A model generated the notes under the pieces. The model did not search any database, was not told the origin of the DNA, and worked only from the letters and a program-made list of their open reading frames with translations. From contig CALXMT010000012.1 in NCBI GenBank assembly GCA_944389545.1, positions 1-61,862 on the forward strand: DNA of 61,862 nt. The letters are read 5' to 3'. This DNA comes from an uncultured Kiritimatiellota bacterium (GTDB taxonomy: Bacteria > Verrucomicrobiota > Kiritimatiellia > RFP12 > DVOR01). Positions 53,801 to 60,970 of the stretch are shown here, piece by piece. Numbering within the stretch: position 1 is the stretch's first letter; each line of letters begins with the position of its first letter. The translations under genes were made by a program, and so were the position numbers.

Positions 53801-56800
53801 CATGCTCATCGGCGCCTCCGGTGGTGTCCTCACGGAAGACACTGTCTCGAACACCTACAAACGTTACATCCAGGAGCGCGACGCCGCCGACAATCCCGCC
53901 ACCGTCACCACCGGCACCTGGCTCACCCTCGGCGGCCGCGCCACCGTGGATGAGGCGACCGGCGTCATCACCTTCAACCGCGATTACGATGAGGACGGCG
54001 CCGACGGCGACGAGACCTTCGCCGACCAGGACGACTTCGTTGTCACCCTCCTCTTCGTTGACGAGCCCGCCTCCGCCACCAACGCCATCACCGTCTCCTT
54101 CGCCCAGGGCGAAACCGGCGCCGGCGCCTGGCTCGCCACCCAGACCTTCTTCGCCATCGATGAGGACGGTACTCCCATCAGCGAAAAGGGCGGCGAGACC
54201 ATCGACTTCCCCATCTGGGACGATGCGGAAGGCAACGCCCGCGGTGAGCACAAGGATGTCCACGGCTGGCTCTATCAGCCCCTCGTCGGCGACAAGCTCG
54301 GCATGTCCGTCGTCCTCGATCCCTCCCGCGGCCTCATCGGCGGCGGCCGCAACGGCCTCGGCGATGCCCAGGCGGTCTGCTACGACCTGGCCGAGGGCAA
54401 CACCCAGCTCTACCTCGTCTGGTCTCTCATCCCCGCCTCGACCGTCTCGGCCGCCGACCCCACCGGCTCCCAGGCCTCCCAGGCCAATACCGACTTCTAC
54501 AACCAGTGGAGCCTCACCAGCTGGCTCGGCGCCACGCCCTCCGTCGGCGAGGGCCTCACCACCTCCCTCTCCACCATCCGGCAGAACCTCGCCCGTAAGT
54601 ATGACCCCACCGGCACGCAGTCCTACTGCATCGATGCCGGCGTCGTCCCGCTCGAGTTCATCGGCTTCCGCGACCCCGACCTCGTCGTCTCCGAGGATGC
54701 GGCCAATGGCGGTATCCTCGAGACGGATCCCGACTACACCGACGAGGACTTCCTCGCCAACGCCCGCCTCGCCTTCCGCACCATGACCGCCGAGCACTTC
54801 GCCGCCGGTGGCTTCGATCAGTCCGGCTTCGCCGATGGCCTCGCCCCCTTCACCCAGACCATCGACATGACTGACGAGACGGTCTGGCAGAATGGCGCCG
54901 TCCTCCGCTTCGCCATCGTCGTCGCCCGCGACGACACCGTCTACGACGCCCAGGGCATCGCCAACTTCACCTCCGATGGCTTCGAGGGCTACTGCCCCTG
55001 GTACGTCCCCGACGACCAGGCCAACATCAACGCCCACGCCATCAAGCGCGAGGCCGGCGTCTCCCCCTATGCCTGGATCTATGGCATCGCCCCCGATGGC
55101 GTCTGGCTCAACGAGTTCCGCCCCACCCGCAGGAACGCGAATGGCAAGGATCTCCTCTCCTTCGGCATCGAGCTCGCCATGGAGGCTTCCCCCATCGCCG
55201 TCATGCACGGCACCGAGGGTGAGACCCCCGATTATAAGGACCCCGCCACCGTCACCCCCTCGGGCAACAATTACTACCTCCGTCCCAAGCACTCCCTCGA
55301 TGGCTGGAGCATCGCCGTCAAGGTCGCCCCCCTGCCCCTCACGACGGATCCCCTCGATGTTCCCCTTGCGTGGACGAACGTCACCACCAACATCGAGCTC
55401 AAGGGCTGGGTTCCCTATCGCCGCCTCTTCCCCAATGCCGCGGATCCCGCCGTCTATGACACGGACTACTACGTCATCGGTGACACCCGCATCGGTCCCA
55501 CCTATCCTCACGGCTTCTTCCAAAACATCTCCTCGAGTGAGACGCCCAACTTCATCTCCCATCGCTACACGGAAAGCAGCAAGAACGGTTTCTGCTGGTA
55601 CCCCGCCCAAGACCCGCTCGCCCTCGCCAACATCCCCGAAGCGGCCCGTACCTTCGCCGAAGTCTACAAAAACGGCACCCTCTATGCCATTCAGCTCGTC
55701 CGCGACAACGGCGTCGTCGCCGATGAGGTCCTCCTCTGCGACTATCGCGCCGATGCCGATGTCAGCACTGTTGAAGCGTGCCTCCAGCATGCTGTCACCA
55801 TTGAGAATGCCTCCCACACGGTCTCCACGGTCGTCCGCAGTATGCCCGTGAGCCGCCTGAGCGATACCGTGGAGAGTGCGGAGGTCGCCTATTCCAACAT
55901 GCTCGTGGCCTGCATTGACCACACTGATGCCAACAATCCTCGCGACTTGGGGACCAGCTGGAGCTACGATTCCTCCTCCACCCATCGCAACACCTTCTTC
56001 GGCGCCAACGGCGGTTGGTGGCTCGGAAACTGGGAGTTCGTCCAGCCCCGCACCGCCTTCCGGCTGTCGGCTTCCGATGCCGGGCGCATCCTGGCCCTCT
56101 CCGCACAGATCGTCGGCGGCGGCACCAGTGGACTCCTCTCCCTCGTGCATAATGGCACCGACTCCGCCACCGGCCGCGCCATCTCCTTCGTCGGCGCCCC
56201 CGGCGACAGCTACGCCCTCTCCGTCGCCCAGCCGTGGAACAAGGAGTGGTTCCGCCTCTCCTCCATCACCAAGAACGGTCAGCCCCTCGACGCCCAGGCC
56301 AAGCGCCTCACCACCTTCTCCGTCGCAGACGCCGGCACCCTCAGCGCCGATGCCTACTTCGCCATCGACAGCGGCCTCCTCGAGCGGGACACCGACTACG
56401 TCCTTACCCTCGTCTACTCCCCTGCCGCCGCCCGCCTCGACGCCTCCGGCGCGCTCGAGTCCGAGGACGATGGCTTCCTCGAGTGGGTCCTCCGGAACGA
56501 CCCTGATGCCATCCTCAAGCAGACCCAGGAAGACGGCGTCACCGCCTCCGAGAAGTACTGGCTCGGCTTCGACTCCGCCATCGAGGTCGCCGATGTCAAC
56601 CTGAACTTCACCGGCATCGGCACCTATGCGGAAGGCGATGAAGCTCTCGCCGCCGCCGAAGGGGCCGAGTCTCTCGAAGACGCCGATGGGGCCAAGACCG
56701 TCCCCACCGTCTCCATCGCCTTCACCAACAAGGGCGAGCCCATCACCGAGATCCGTGGCGACGGCGCCCTCCTCCTCCTCGGCAAAGTCAGCCTCGACGA

Positions 56801-56939
56801 CCCCGAGTGGCGCTACGTCAAGCGCCTCTACCCCAACGACCTCAACGGCGATCGCGTCCTCATCCTCTCCGACACCGACTGCAACTTCTTCCGTGCCGTC
56901 CTCCTCTCCGTCAAAGACGCCGAGGCCACAGGCCGCTGA
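44859..56939 (+). CDS. Giant secreted protein with three lamin-tail-like modules (4026 aa)
   Basis: Starts at ATG 44859 (a second ATG follows at once), three bases after the pseudopilin stop. Sec signal MMKRFRIWALATVAVGLLGGPAAWA then QQDD. Many beta-sandwich-like regions. A three-fold repeat is visible in the second half: an aromatic WY.P segment, then SPYFWMY, SPYFYLY or SPYAWIY, then a lamin-tail-domain-like start FLNELNF, WINEVNI or WLNEFRP. The Asn-Glu motifs fall near residues 1925, 2692 and 3418, about 750 residues apart. The C-terminus has GKVSLDDPEW and FFRAVLLS, matching the end of the 4286-residue protein. No enzyme motif and no TSP3 motifs of the kind seen in the other giant. Probably a surface or matrix protein. 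No T-tract terminator follows. Confidence 0.88.
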   Translation: MMKRFRIWALATVAVGLLGGPAAWAQQDDNIVQADRVLYAVSLLDATTNENVTTANGQPATDESSRVRVKVTLSIPRTGTTYGMPTYARPSRLMFRPHKGPETAFDGSILLTRDAPYDTNSASASGFYPMPQTGDTHYDLVESGDPTPSYVAPADQTSTVNPARWECTYLSVNTYDLNAVDNPVNPFLVSLMNGQSTYEWYVAGTYGIGSFTRVSDIQDAGRKQTFTDPRVWTPHEGGDMDSEGVAFDWADGLQLGTLNRWGSIYRWTLGVMPGDTTWEIHGGVIGDTANGVGGVQLLGMPGTAAADHSGDPRLVSPIYPDGISSISFDAALATDMADQTLRVEVQPSGGTWTLVGEGEDSPAGVITPTVNLRSYTVAIPADLGTANCRFRIVRDTSYQGGSQDQFVITIKNLIVRSASPSASFDAAPVVSPNPLYAPTGGTWTLTLKAEGAGDATNVPRGYEADIQLRRRANGDTTAQWYSAANVSVSRPNATTGASNLTATFSPVTLTTGNDGSTNVTENAFALSNGRITGALPGVYDVKLNYGILGSFLAGRDIIDQRESVTGEISVYTVQVENPDYDPADSNSEEFLTEYHPMVADLREQETAREGVTLRLFYRSGDEGSYYSFLTLDVPMLPDAHNPKLWRADLSRVLREATESNGSRDTTAVYVWAPNELFEPPTDGATGHRETGTEGYLAFRVFATAPDGTVNWLGTGTGNTSMPTPLNAVPATSAKLVTTTDEDSTAPVVTPLDIPNSHISVAIDFSASDTEPAISLVGSYCQDFNTWYAAAGSDNDGFGDSDFREDVNRCTANFNVRTWGTNDTTGDRTIVAGWIPDEGPFAETSAFTDSFAVARTQTQSESSIYKYFYNNTADRASGNNFRQWGASSDAAGYRYLQLDKQVTSWSRYFELSRETEVVLRRDASRLGDGTWMPNAMVRLTPGDEMSPNTNANLNGIGTVTISYSLSMPYNMNYRAKLRGADGLLSGYGLAAGIDTSGFTTSCAPSGVSVSYYLESASITYELRLTQIWDFTTSVDTKPQERVVVEMYSWNGGRAERLALNPIAGETGTIYSRFVTDVNTLAGNSFAFWVDANGYLRAGRLSSANNSGTYNSTFARSNATVTVPQDGFTFAIGTAECAPTFRYLRTTASRSDTFSGNGIGTNVTIEQPSVPTWGVGWSVNEETSGGTIRLSRNKPSVTQGGQLRLDLTQQGATIDGGRTLQAPTFGTMTTSTVTLGRANADFTISCIYPEGANEANDISGIFVDDITVSSWCGDDTNRNGETHVPVNTNAGFGGEDAAGEGFSAVGVWVRPRDDAELDVNQWSYTGEQVLLMQRSRQNTSRTLAGEVTVDGVTTTAASLALYFPWSDGGYGPVTFDYCIPPRAGTAGEPVTLMLQYSEFADRTTNFLENTTDATSGWENVASITLDDVSGAWSSVSVIPRIDGEEIVGGEGTLRLVMVIPDAQSDNLNYDPYVYIDNVVVTDNRAGVLASWTAGNARLTSTPVDLLYWKDRQAAENLTTEAGDTLTQDTFAEKAALTTAFQFNNTTTEQLTDSYIDSPLLDAGVGVGRVSFAARLSAQNAKPVRLYISGTKAEKAAESLAADDFSILTYVDIENTVYTAFDLDLSKITFLEGDFTYRDIRRLRLWVAPNGLAPADYTGGYDRVLIDRLSISDPVSPNLRITDVAFSNVAGNKLPEEFVSTSPLSQPVSGAPVLRVCATVGNRQLVKDDTVRVFFTYITTDASTLRDTSNSYTDVFNNSFTGSADSPIYRWKGSAEEWAISSWFDTVANPIDPAVVGPDADWEDSYPNTIELELGDDPNDRERFYGDLSEEGIAGLPENSLVRYVVWAVYQGDQLDAEGNPTDEWFMSVISASDYKEPAWYFPRSLNKEIRDAHNAAHEDDEEAQVGTECFSPYFWMYSCVPGEVFLNELNFTDNSTNPLLSAFAEICVPVGVDLSAWRFASTGFGNNGTTELSGIYAVPTTYNENNLDAPDNGVVPAKRVANTSASRTFYTIHDSNFAPTYRTAGSSTPPSANGVNYKNAGWDAQTSVADQVFATASSNGATSALLYRPTGGAEHIVIFSNALANSASSTTLRDALIRLRDAYYNAYSANGFAVDSATEGTDSDTGLAIQSPWYQTFLDTTWEQEKANFADDRISALAHASRLTVADTFYAVNGRYNATDAAALPTWVYERNADAARSVSIATLDMGGKWVSRRNDVTGVGVNGPGDLTHILTGDWPDDFNFNPTEQSRPAPPVSVEGQMTVDDPNDKNPVQVTPRQVNPDQYILQYSGLTQCGVVSSITGAGTHTLYLPQKANATETRRGGNERVSWSVDASGHPTATLTYDALPFHHLTGLKVRMLDSASGKYLIEGTQTVDGRTLPGLASQIDIPADDLDFDEITEDFWVPVNLPADTTTFDIAATLYNLAAPDDTETRYLFEAQATFKFDSTDPDARALITGVRPCTALPEETADGSAPTVSARRNQPWRGSGFGFEADYDADLLEQRNLSLEAVLVFYPDPGHRADWGLNAAWVGANYTDPNYTNPDDPTAPAPVLSLEGLSFAEASTQISTILKPAYGTRVVQLNPNDGRFADASRVGILGTTYSASGDTTNGGGLEPAIPYVAWGVYRATFQTDSGSGSVDFLVRQAMPGEASSTGVTPFVYPSWYAPLQDFNTTGVLPASPYFYLYSTPPESAWINEVNIVNPTGDSTSIAAEVVMPILRDGIINGDVPVPQTTPDGWAVRTYDSAGAQAGTASLEPTVDAESAPQSGSSSYAYYTATLTASNDLRAYVLHRPCGAAEGGVWLSADARGNTAVNGPTFDPANWLSPGGSGNVFNGVTDSTGTPGSVQLVGQLVENGADVAPSRRGISSVAAERNQWAFRTATLGEDNLDENGNPIWPDSDPEWNQVAFTIALRNATYGSGLCGTWINGYFSSENVTGRTETTTVTASGQDWIYAELNNGHVFSFKPRTGYCFDSIALPPDLIGHVMLIGASGGVLTEDTVSNTYKRYIQERDAADNPATVTTGTWLTLGGRATVDEATGVITFNRDYDEDGADGDETFADQDDFVVTLLFVDEPASATNAITVSFAQGETGAGAWLATQTFFAIDEDGTPISEKGGETIDFPIWDDAEGNARGEHKDVHGWLYQPLVGDKLGMSVVLDPSRGLIGGGRNGLGDAQAVCYDLAEGNTQLYLVWSLIPASTVSAADPTGSQASQANTDFYNQWSLTSWLGATPSVGEGLTTSLSTIRQNLARKYDPTGTQSYCIDAGVVPLEFIGFRDPDLVVSEDAANGGILETDPDYTDEDFLANARLAFRTMTAEHFAAGGFDQSGFADGLAPFTQTIDMTDETVWQNGAVLRFAIVVARDDTVYDAQGIANFTSDGFEGYCPWYVPDDQANINAHAIKREAGVSPYAWIYGIAPDGVWLNEFRPTRRNANGKDLLSFGIELAMEASPIAVMHGTEGETPDYKDPATVTPSGNNYYLRPKHSLDGWSIAVKVAPLPLTTDPLDVPLAWTNVTTNIELKGWVPYRRLFPNAADPAVYDTDYYVIGDTRIGPTYPHGFFQNISSSETPNFISHRYTESSKNGFCWYPAQDPLALANIPEAARTFAEVYKNGTLYAIQLVRDNGVVADEVLLCDYRADADVSTVEACLQHAVTIENASHTVSTVVRSMPVSRLSDTVESAEVAYSNMLVACIDHTDANNPRDLGTSWSYDSSSTHRNTFFGANGGWWLGNWEFVQPRTAFRLSASDAGRILALSAQIVGGGTSGLLSLVHNGTDSATGRAISFVGAPGDSYALSVAQPWNKEWFRLSSITKNGQPLDAQAKRLTTFSVADAGTLSADAYFAIDSGLLERDTDYVLTLVYSPAAARLDASGALESEDDGFLEWVLRNDPDAILKQTQEDGVTASEKYWLGFDSAIEVADVNLNFTGIGTYAEGDEALAAAEGAESLEDADGAKTVPTVSIAFTNKGEPITEIRGDGALLLLGKVSLDDPEWRYVKRLYPNDLNGDRVLILSDTDCNFFRAVLLSVKDAEATGR

Positions 56940-57070
56940 CCCGCCCCTCAGCTGATTGGCTGATTGGAAGGGGCGCGTCAGCGCCCCTTCTGTTCTCCGT
57001 TCTCTATTCTCTGGGGCGTGTCAGCGCCCCTTCCGTTCTCTGTTCTCTGGGGCGCTTCACCCGCCCTTCT

Positions 57071-57266
57071 GAGAGACCCTATAAGGGTCCGCCTCGGACC
57101 CTTAAGGGTTTCGACCCCGACCCCTATAGGGTCTCACCATCGACCCCTATAGTGGTCGACCACCGACCCTTATAGGGTCTCAAAAAGACCCCTTTAGCGC
57201 GGCCCAAAACACCCCTTTTGCCCCTCCGGAGACGTCCTGGATGTACTATATAATAAGGTAGGGGCG
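57071..57266. repeat. Five-palindrome TATAG element, copy 2
   Basis: Palindromes at about 57075-57089, 57097-57112, 57119-57133, 57142-57157 and 57165-57179, centres 21-24 bases apart. The intervening 60-70 bases differ from copy 1, then TACTATATAATAAGG and GTAGGGGCG return (57244-57266), with TATAAT at 57249-57254. It starts 132 bases after giant gene 2; copy 1 starts 452 bases after giant gene 1. Confidence 0.7.
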
Positions 57267-57969
57267 CTGACGCGCTGGAAGCTTGGAAATTTAGAGGCTT
57301 GGAGGCTTGGACAGGGCTTCGCCCATCGCGCGTTTACGCGCGCTCCTGCATCTCCTGTATCTCCTGCATCTCCTGTGGTCGTCTTAATGGCACGTCGCAG
57401 ACGTGCCGGGGGTGCAGGGGCAATTGGAAGTTTGGAAGTTTGGAGGCTTGGATGTTTGGTTTCTTTGCTCAGCGATTTCTTTGTCGCCCCATCGGGGCGC
57501 TCCGTTCTCCGTGGCCGTGGAAGGTTTGGCCCTCCGGGCCTGCACGCTCTGTTCTCCGTTCTCCGGGGCGCAAAGCGCCCCTCCCCTGCCGGGGCGTGGG
57601 GCAGCGCCCCACACCCCTCCAATCAACCAATTCGCTAATCATCCAATCCATTATTAATCCAATCCCCTTTGTGTCCTTCGTGTCCTTTGTGATTTCCAAA
57701 CACACTGGCAGTCAGCGTGCGCTAGCACGCCGCCCGTCTCTGTGACCCTCTGTATCCTCTGTGTCACTCTGTGTTCTTCCGAAATCTGCGTTTTCCCCAC
57801 ACTGGCAGTCTTCGTGTACCTTCGTGGTTCTTCGTGTCCTTTGTGAGTGCTGCGCAGCGGTCGGCTTCATCGCCGCCAAGGGCGGCGGCCCGGGCTTCAA
57901 CCTCCGGGGCTCCTCCAAGCTTCCAAGCCTCCAAACTTCTAAGCTTCCATTGTGCGTCCAGCCGGCGGT

Positions 57970-58231
57970 AGCCGGCCCCTAATCGGCTCCAATCGGCGTA
58001 ATCTGCGGTTCCTTTTGCGACGTCTTCTCAAGCGTCGCGGTAGGACATATAGGACGTATAGGACATATAGGACGGGGCGGCTAATGCCGCCCTGTATGCA
58101 CAGTGACCTCTTCGTCGCCCCGCAGGGGCGCTCTGTTCTCCGTTCTCCGTTCTCTGTTCTCCGGGGCGGCGAAAGCCGCCCCTTGGTCCTTCGTGTCCTT
58201 CGTGTCAGCCCCGCAGGGCAAACCTTTCACA
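57970..58231. repeat. Second copy of the duplicated intergenic block
   Basis: Near-identical to 2701-2993 but without the GTGCA-type hairpin module; plain GTTCTCC heptamers stand in its place. Its CGCCCC hairpin has loop GCA instead of GTA. Confidence 0.8.
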
Positions 58232-58258
58232 CCCTCCCTCAACCCCGCCTGTCGCGCG

Positions 58259-58289
<31 letters not shown>

Positions 58290-58290
58290 T

Positions 58291-58311
58291 GGGGCGGCCA
58301 GCGGCCGCCCC
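58291..58311. repeat. 9-bp hairpin in the -35 position of mraY
   Basis: GGGGCGGCC, loop AGC, GGCCGCCCC, next to GTTCTCC heptamers. Covers the expected -35 position for the TATACT at 58328. Confidence 0.75.
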
Positions 58312-58327
58312 TCGCCGCCCCTTTTGA

Positions 58328-58333
58328 TATACT
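58328..58333 (+). promoter_or_regulatory. -10 box of mraY
   Basis: TATACT nine bases before the ATG. The transcript would begin about three bases before the start codon, so mraY mRNA is probably leaderless; no RBS is visible. Confidence 0.55.
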
Positions 58334-58342
58334 ATCGGCATT

Positions 58343-59485
58343 ATGCTTTACCTCTTGAGCGAGTTTTTGGAACCCTTCTGGGGGCCGTTCCGTCTGTTCC
58401 GTTACCACACTGTGATGATGGGCGGCGGCGCCTTTTTGGCGGCGTTGCTGGTGTGGTTGTTTCTGCCGCGGCTGAAACGGTTTCTGCCGGTTGACCGCGG
58501 CAAGGCCGTGCGCCTGCCCGATGGCACGATGAAGACGATCGGCGCGGAAGGGAAGGCGGGCGGCAAACCCACGGGCGCGGGCGTGTTGATGGCCGTGCTC
58601 ACGTTGCCGGCCCTGCTGCTCTTCTTCCCCATCTATGCCTGGGAGTCGCTGTGGGATATTGGCGTGGTGGCGTGCGTCTTCCTCTGCATGATTTCGGGGT
58701 GGCTGGACGATCGCGCGGATCTGCCGTGGGGCGGCCTCAAGAAGGGCCTCTTCGACGCGGCGGTGGCGTTGCTCTGCGCCTTCCTGCTCTGCCGCGGCGA
58801 GGCGGTCTCGGTCTGGTGGCCCTTCTTCCAGACGGAGACGCTCATCCCCGTCTGGGCCTACGTCCCCATCGCGGGCCTGCTCCTCTTTGGCGCCATCAAC
58901 ACCACCAACTGCTCCGACGGCATTGACGGCCTGGCGGGTCTGCTCACGCTCCTCTCGCTCTTCGCGCTCGTCATCCTGCTCTACGTGGTGGTCGGCCATC
59001 GCACGGTGGCGGACTACCTGATCATCCCGCACAGCGATTCCGCGGCGAAGTGGGCCGTGCTGGCCTGCACCTTCATCGGCACGATGGGCGCCTATCTGTG
59101 GTACAACTGCTACCCCTCGAGTCTGCTGATGGGCGATGCGGGGTCGCGGATGTTCGGCATGGTCATCGGCGTCTCCGCGCTGGCCACGGGCAACCTCTGC
59201 GTCATCTTTGTGGTGGCGCCGATGATCGTGCTCAACGGCGGCCTGGGACTGGTCAAGCTCGCCTGCCTGCGCCTCCTCAAGGTCGCGGGGCACCCCGTGC
59301 CGCGGCCCAAACCCGGCGAGCCGCGCACCTTCCTGCAGCGCCTCTTCTTCTCGGTCACCTTCCCGTTGCACGACCATTGCCGGAGCGTCCTGCACTGGTC
59401 CGGGCAACAGGTCGTCATCCGCTTCCTTCTGCTCCAGGGACTCCTCCAGCCCATCCTCTTCCTCCTCTTCGTCAAGGTTCGCTGA
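58343..59485 (+). CDS. mraY: Phospho-N-acetylmuramoyl-pentapeptide transferase
   Basis: 380 residues, about ten hydrophobic segments. Makes lipid I from UDP-MurNAc-pentapeptide and undecaprenyl phosphate at the inner membrane. Active-site motifs of the family are present but altered in places: SGWLDDRADLP with Asp122-Asp123 (usually DDxxK; here the Lys position is Asp or Leu), NTTNCSDGIDGLAG with Asp192, LLMGDAGSRMFG with Asp265, and PLHDHCRS at 341-348 where most MraY have a His triplet. Length and topology fit MraY better than WecA. It is outside any dcw cluster and is followed by lspA after one base. The start is probably leaderless. Confidence 0.9.
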   Translation: MLYLLSEFLEPFWGPFRLFRYHTVMMGGGAFLAALLVWLFLPRLKRFLPVDRGKAVRLPDGTMKTIGAEGKAGGKPTGAGVLMAVLTLPALLLFFPIYAWESLWDIGVVACVFLCMISGWLDDRADLPWGGLKKGLFDAAVALLCAFLLCRGEAVSVWWPFFQTETLIPVWAYVPIAGLLLFGAINTTNCSDGIDGLAGLLTLLSLFALVILLYVVVGHRTVADYLIIPHSDSAAKWAVLACTFIGTMGAYLWYNCYPSSLLMGDAGSRMFGMVIGVSALATGNLCVIFVVAPMIVLNGGLGLVKLACLRLLKVAGHPVPRPKPGEPRTFLQRLFFSVTFPLHDHCRSVLHWSGQQVVIRFLLLQGLLQPILFLLFVKVR

Positions 59486-59486
59486 C

Positions 59487-60005
59487 ATGCGGAAATACCT
59501 CATCGCCTGTGCCGTCGCCCTCGCGGTCCTCGCCCTCGACCAAGCCACCAAACTGTGGGTGGTGGCCGACTTCCGGCCCGGGGAGAGCGTGGACGTCCTC
59601 TCGGTCTTTGCCCTCACCTACGTGCGGAACCAGGGCGCGGCGTGGGGCATGTTCCAGGGGGCCCAACTCTGGCTCGCCGGCGTCGGCGTCTTGGCCGTCG
59701 TCCTCTGCTTCGTCTTCTGGCGCAAAATCTTTGGCGACCATGCCTGGGCCGCGCCCGTCGCCGGGCTCCTCCTTGGCGGCATCATCGGCAACCTCATCGA
59801 CCGCGTCCGCCTGGGCTACGTCATCGACTTCCTCGACTTCCACTGGGGCGCCAGCCACTTCCCCTGCTTCAACATCGCCGATTCCGCGATTTGCATTGGA
59901 GTCTTTGCCTTGATCGTGTTGCAGTGGCTCTATGGAGAAAGTGGGGAGAACGGAGAACGGAAAACGGAGAACGGAGCGCCCCTGCGGGGCGACGGGCGAG
60001 ATTGA
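59487..60005 (+). CDS. lspA: Lipoprotein signal peptidase (signal peptidase II)
   Basis: 172 residues; ATG 59487 lies one base after the mraY stop. Four hydrophobic segments. Removes signal peptides from diacylated prolipoproteins such as the one encoded at 3201. Catalytic Asp pair: Asp114 in YVIDF and Asp132 in NIADSAI, 18 residues apart as in E. coli; GNLIDRVRLG and VRNQGAAWGMF are further conserved family segments. The natural C-terminus should be near residue 150. The final 20 or so residues (GENGERKTENG, then APLRGDG) are translated from GAGAACG heptamers and a CGCCCC hairpin, so the repeat has extended the gene. That tail is probably cytoplasmic and tolerated. Confidence 0.95.
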   Translation: MRKYLIACAVALAVLALDQATKLWVVADFRPGESVDVLSVFALTYVRNQGAAWGMFQGAQLWLAGVGVLAVVLCFVFWRKIFGDHAWAAPVAGLLLGGIIGNLIDRVRLGYVIDFLDFHWGASHFPCFNIADSAICIGVFALIVLQWLYGESGENGERKTENGAPLRGDGRD

Positions 60006-60037
60006 TGTTTTGAGATTTTCTCTGTGAGCCTCTGTGT

Positions 60038-60970
60038 ATGCCTCTGTGTTCCTCTGTGATCTCCCAATCTGACGGCGCCTCCACGGTAGTGCCGCAGACT
60101 TACTGCTTAGCAGGGGCGACGGCGTCCGGCAAGACGGCGGTGGCGCAGCTGTTGGCGGAGCGTCTGGGGGCGGCCATCCTCTCCGCCGACGCCATGCTTG
60201 TCTATCAAGGGATGGACATTGGCACGGCCAAACCCACGGTCGCGGAACGCGGTCAGGTGCCTTATTATGGCTTGGATGTGGTGACGCCAGGGGAACCCTT
60301 CTCCGCCGCCGCGTGGCTGGAAGAGGCCCATCGCGCCCAGGCCGTATCGCCCCGACTCATTGCCGTCGGCGGCACGGGGCTCTACTTCTCCGCGTTGTTG
60401 CGTGGGCTTGACCCCACGCCGCCCGCGAATCCCGCGCTCCGGGCGAGTCTGGAGGCGTTGCCGGCGGAGGAACTCCGCGCGCGCCTTGCCGCCCATGGGC
60501 AGACCGTCGCCGACACGGAGAATCCTCGGCGGTTGGTGCGCGCGCTGGAGATTCTGGGGCAGGGCGGCACCCTCCCGGCGGGGTGGGGGGAACGGGCGCG
60601 TCCGCGCTTGGTGGCCCTCACGTGGCCGCGCGAGGTGCTCCATCGTCGCATCGCCGAGCGGGTCGACGCCATGTATGCCGCGGGCTTGCTTGAGGAGGCG
60701 GAGTCGCTCCGGCGGCGTTGGCCCGCGTGGTCGCGTACCGCCGCCCAGGCCATCGGTTACGCCGAGGCCTTCGCCGTGCTCGATGGCACGCTGACCGAGG
60801 CCGCGGCCCGCGAACGCACCGTCGTCCGCACGCGCCAGTTGGCCCGCCGACAGGAGACCTATCTCCGCCACCAGTTTGACGTCGATTGGGTGCAGGCCGC
60901 GCCCGACGATGCTGTCGAAACCCTCGCCGGCCGCGTGGCCGAGAAATGGGGAGTGCCATGGGCAAAATGA
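60038..60970 (+). CDS. miaA: tRNA dimethylallyltransferase
   Basis: 310 residues from ATG 60038. Adds a dimethylallyl group to A37 of tRNAs reading UNN codons. Family motifs: P-loop GATASGKT near 26-33, LSADAMLVYQGMDIGTAKP near 48-66 (the usual DSMQVYRGMDIGTAKP), VGGTGLYFSALLRGL near 109-123 and ETYLRHQF near 282-289. The N-terminal 17 residues are unusual and come from CCTCTGTGT tandem DNA; GTG at 60089 would give VPQTYCLAGATASGKT, the normal start spacing for MiaA, and may be the true start, though no RBS is clear for either. The first 33 bases after lspA are also repeat. The last 13 bases overlap radC. Confidence 0.9.
   Translation: MPLCSSVISQSDGASTVVPQTYCLAGATASGKTAVAQLLAERLGAAILSADAMLVYQGMDIGTAKPTVAERGQVPYYGLDVVTPGEPFSAAAWLEEAHRAQAVSPRLIAVGGTGLYFSALLRGLDPTPPANPALRASLEALPAEELRARLAAHGQTVADTENPRRLVRALEILGQGGTLPAGWGERARPRLVALTWPREVLHRRIAERVDAMYAAGLLEEAESLRRRWPAWSRTAAQAIGYAEAFAVLDGTLTEAAARERTVVRTRQLARRQETYLRHQFDVDWVQAAPDDAVETLAGRVAEKWGVPWAK

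Noticed and set aside
45798-56150. A 3450-codon open frame on the minus strand opposite giant gene 2
   Set aside because: Same explanation as for giant gene 1; the sense strand has the signal peptide, operon position and recognisable modules.
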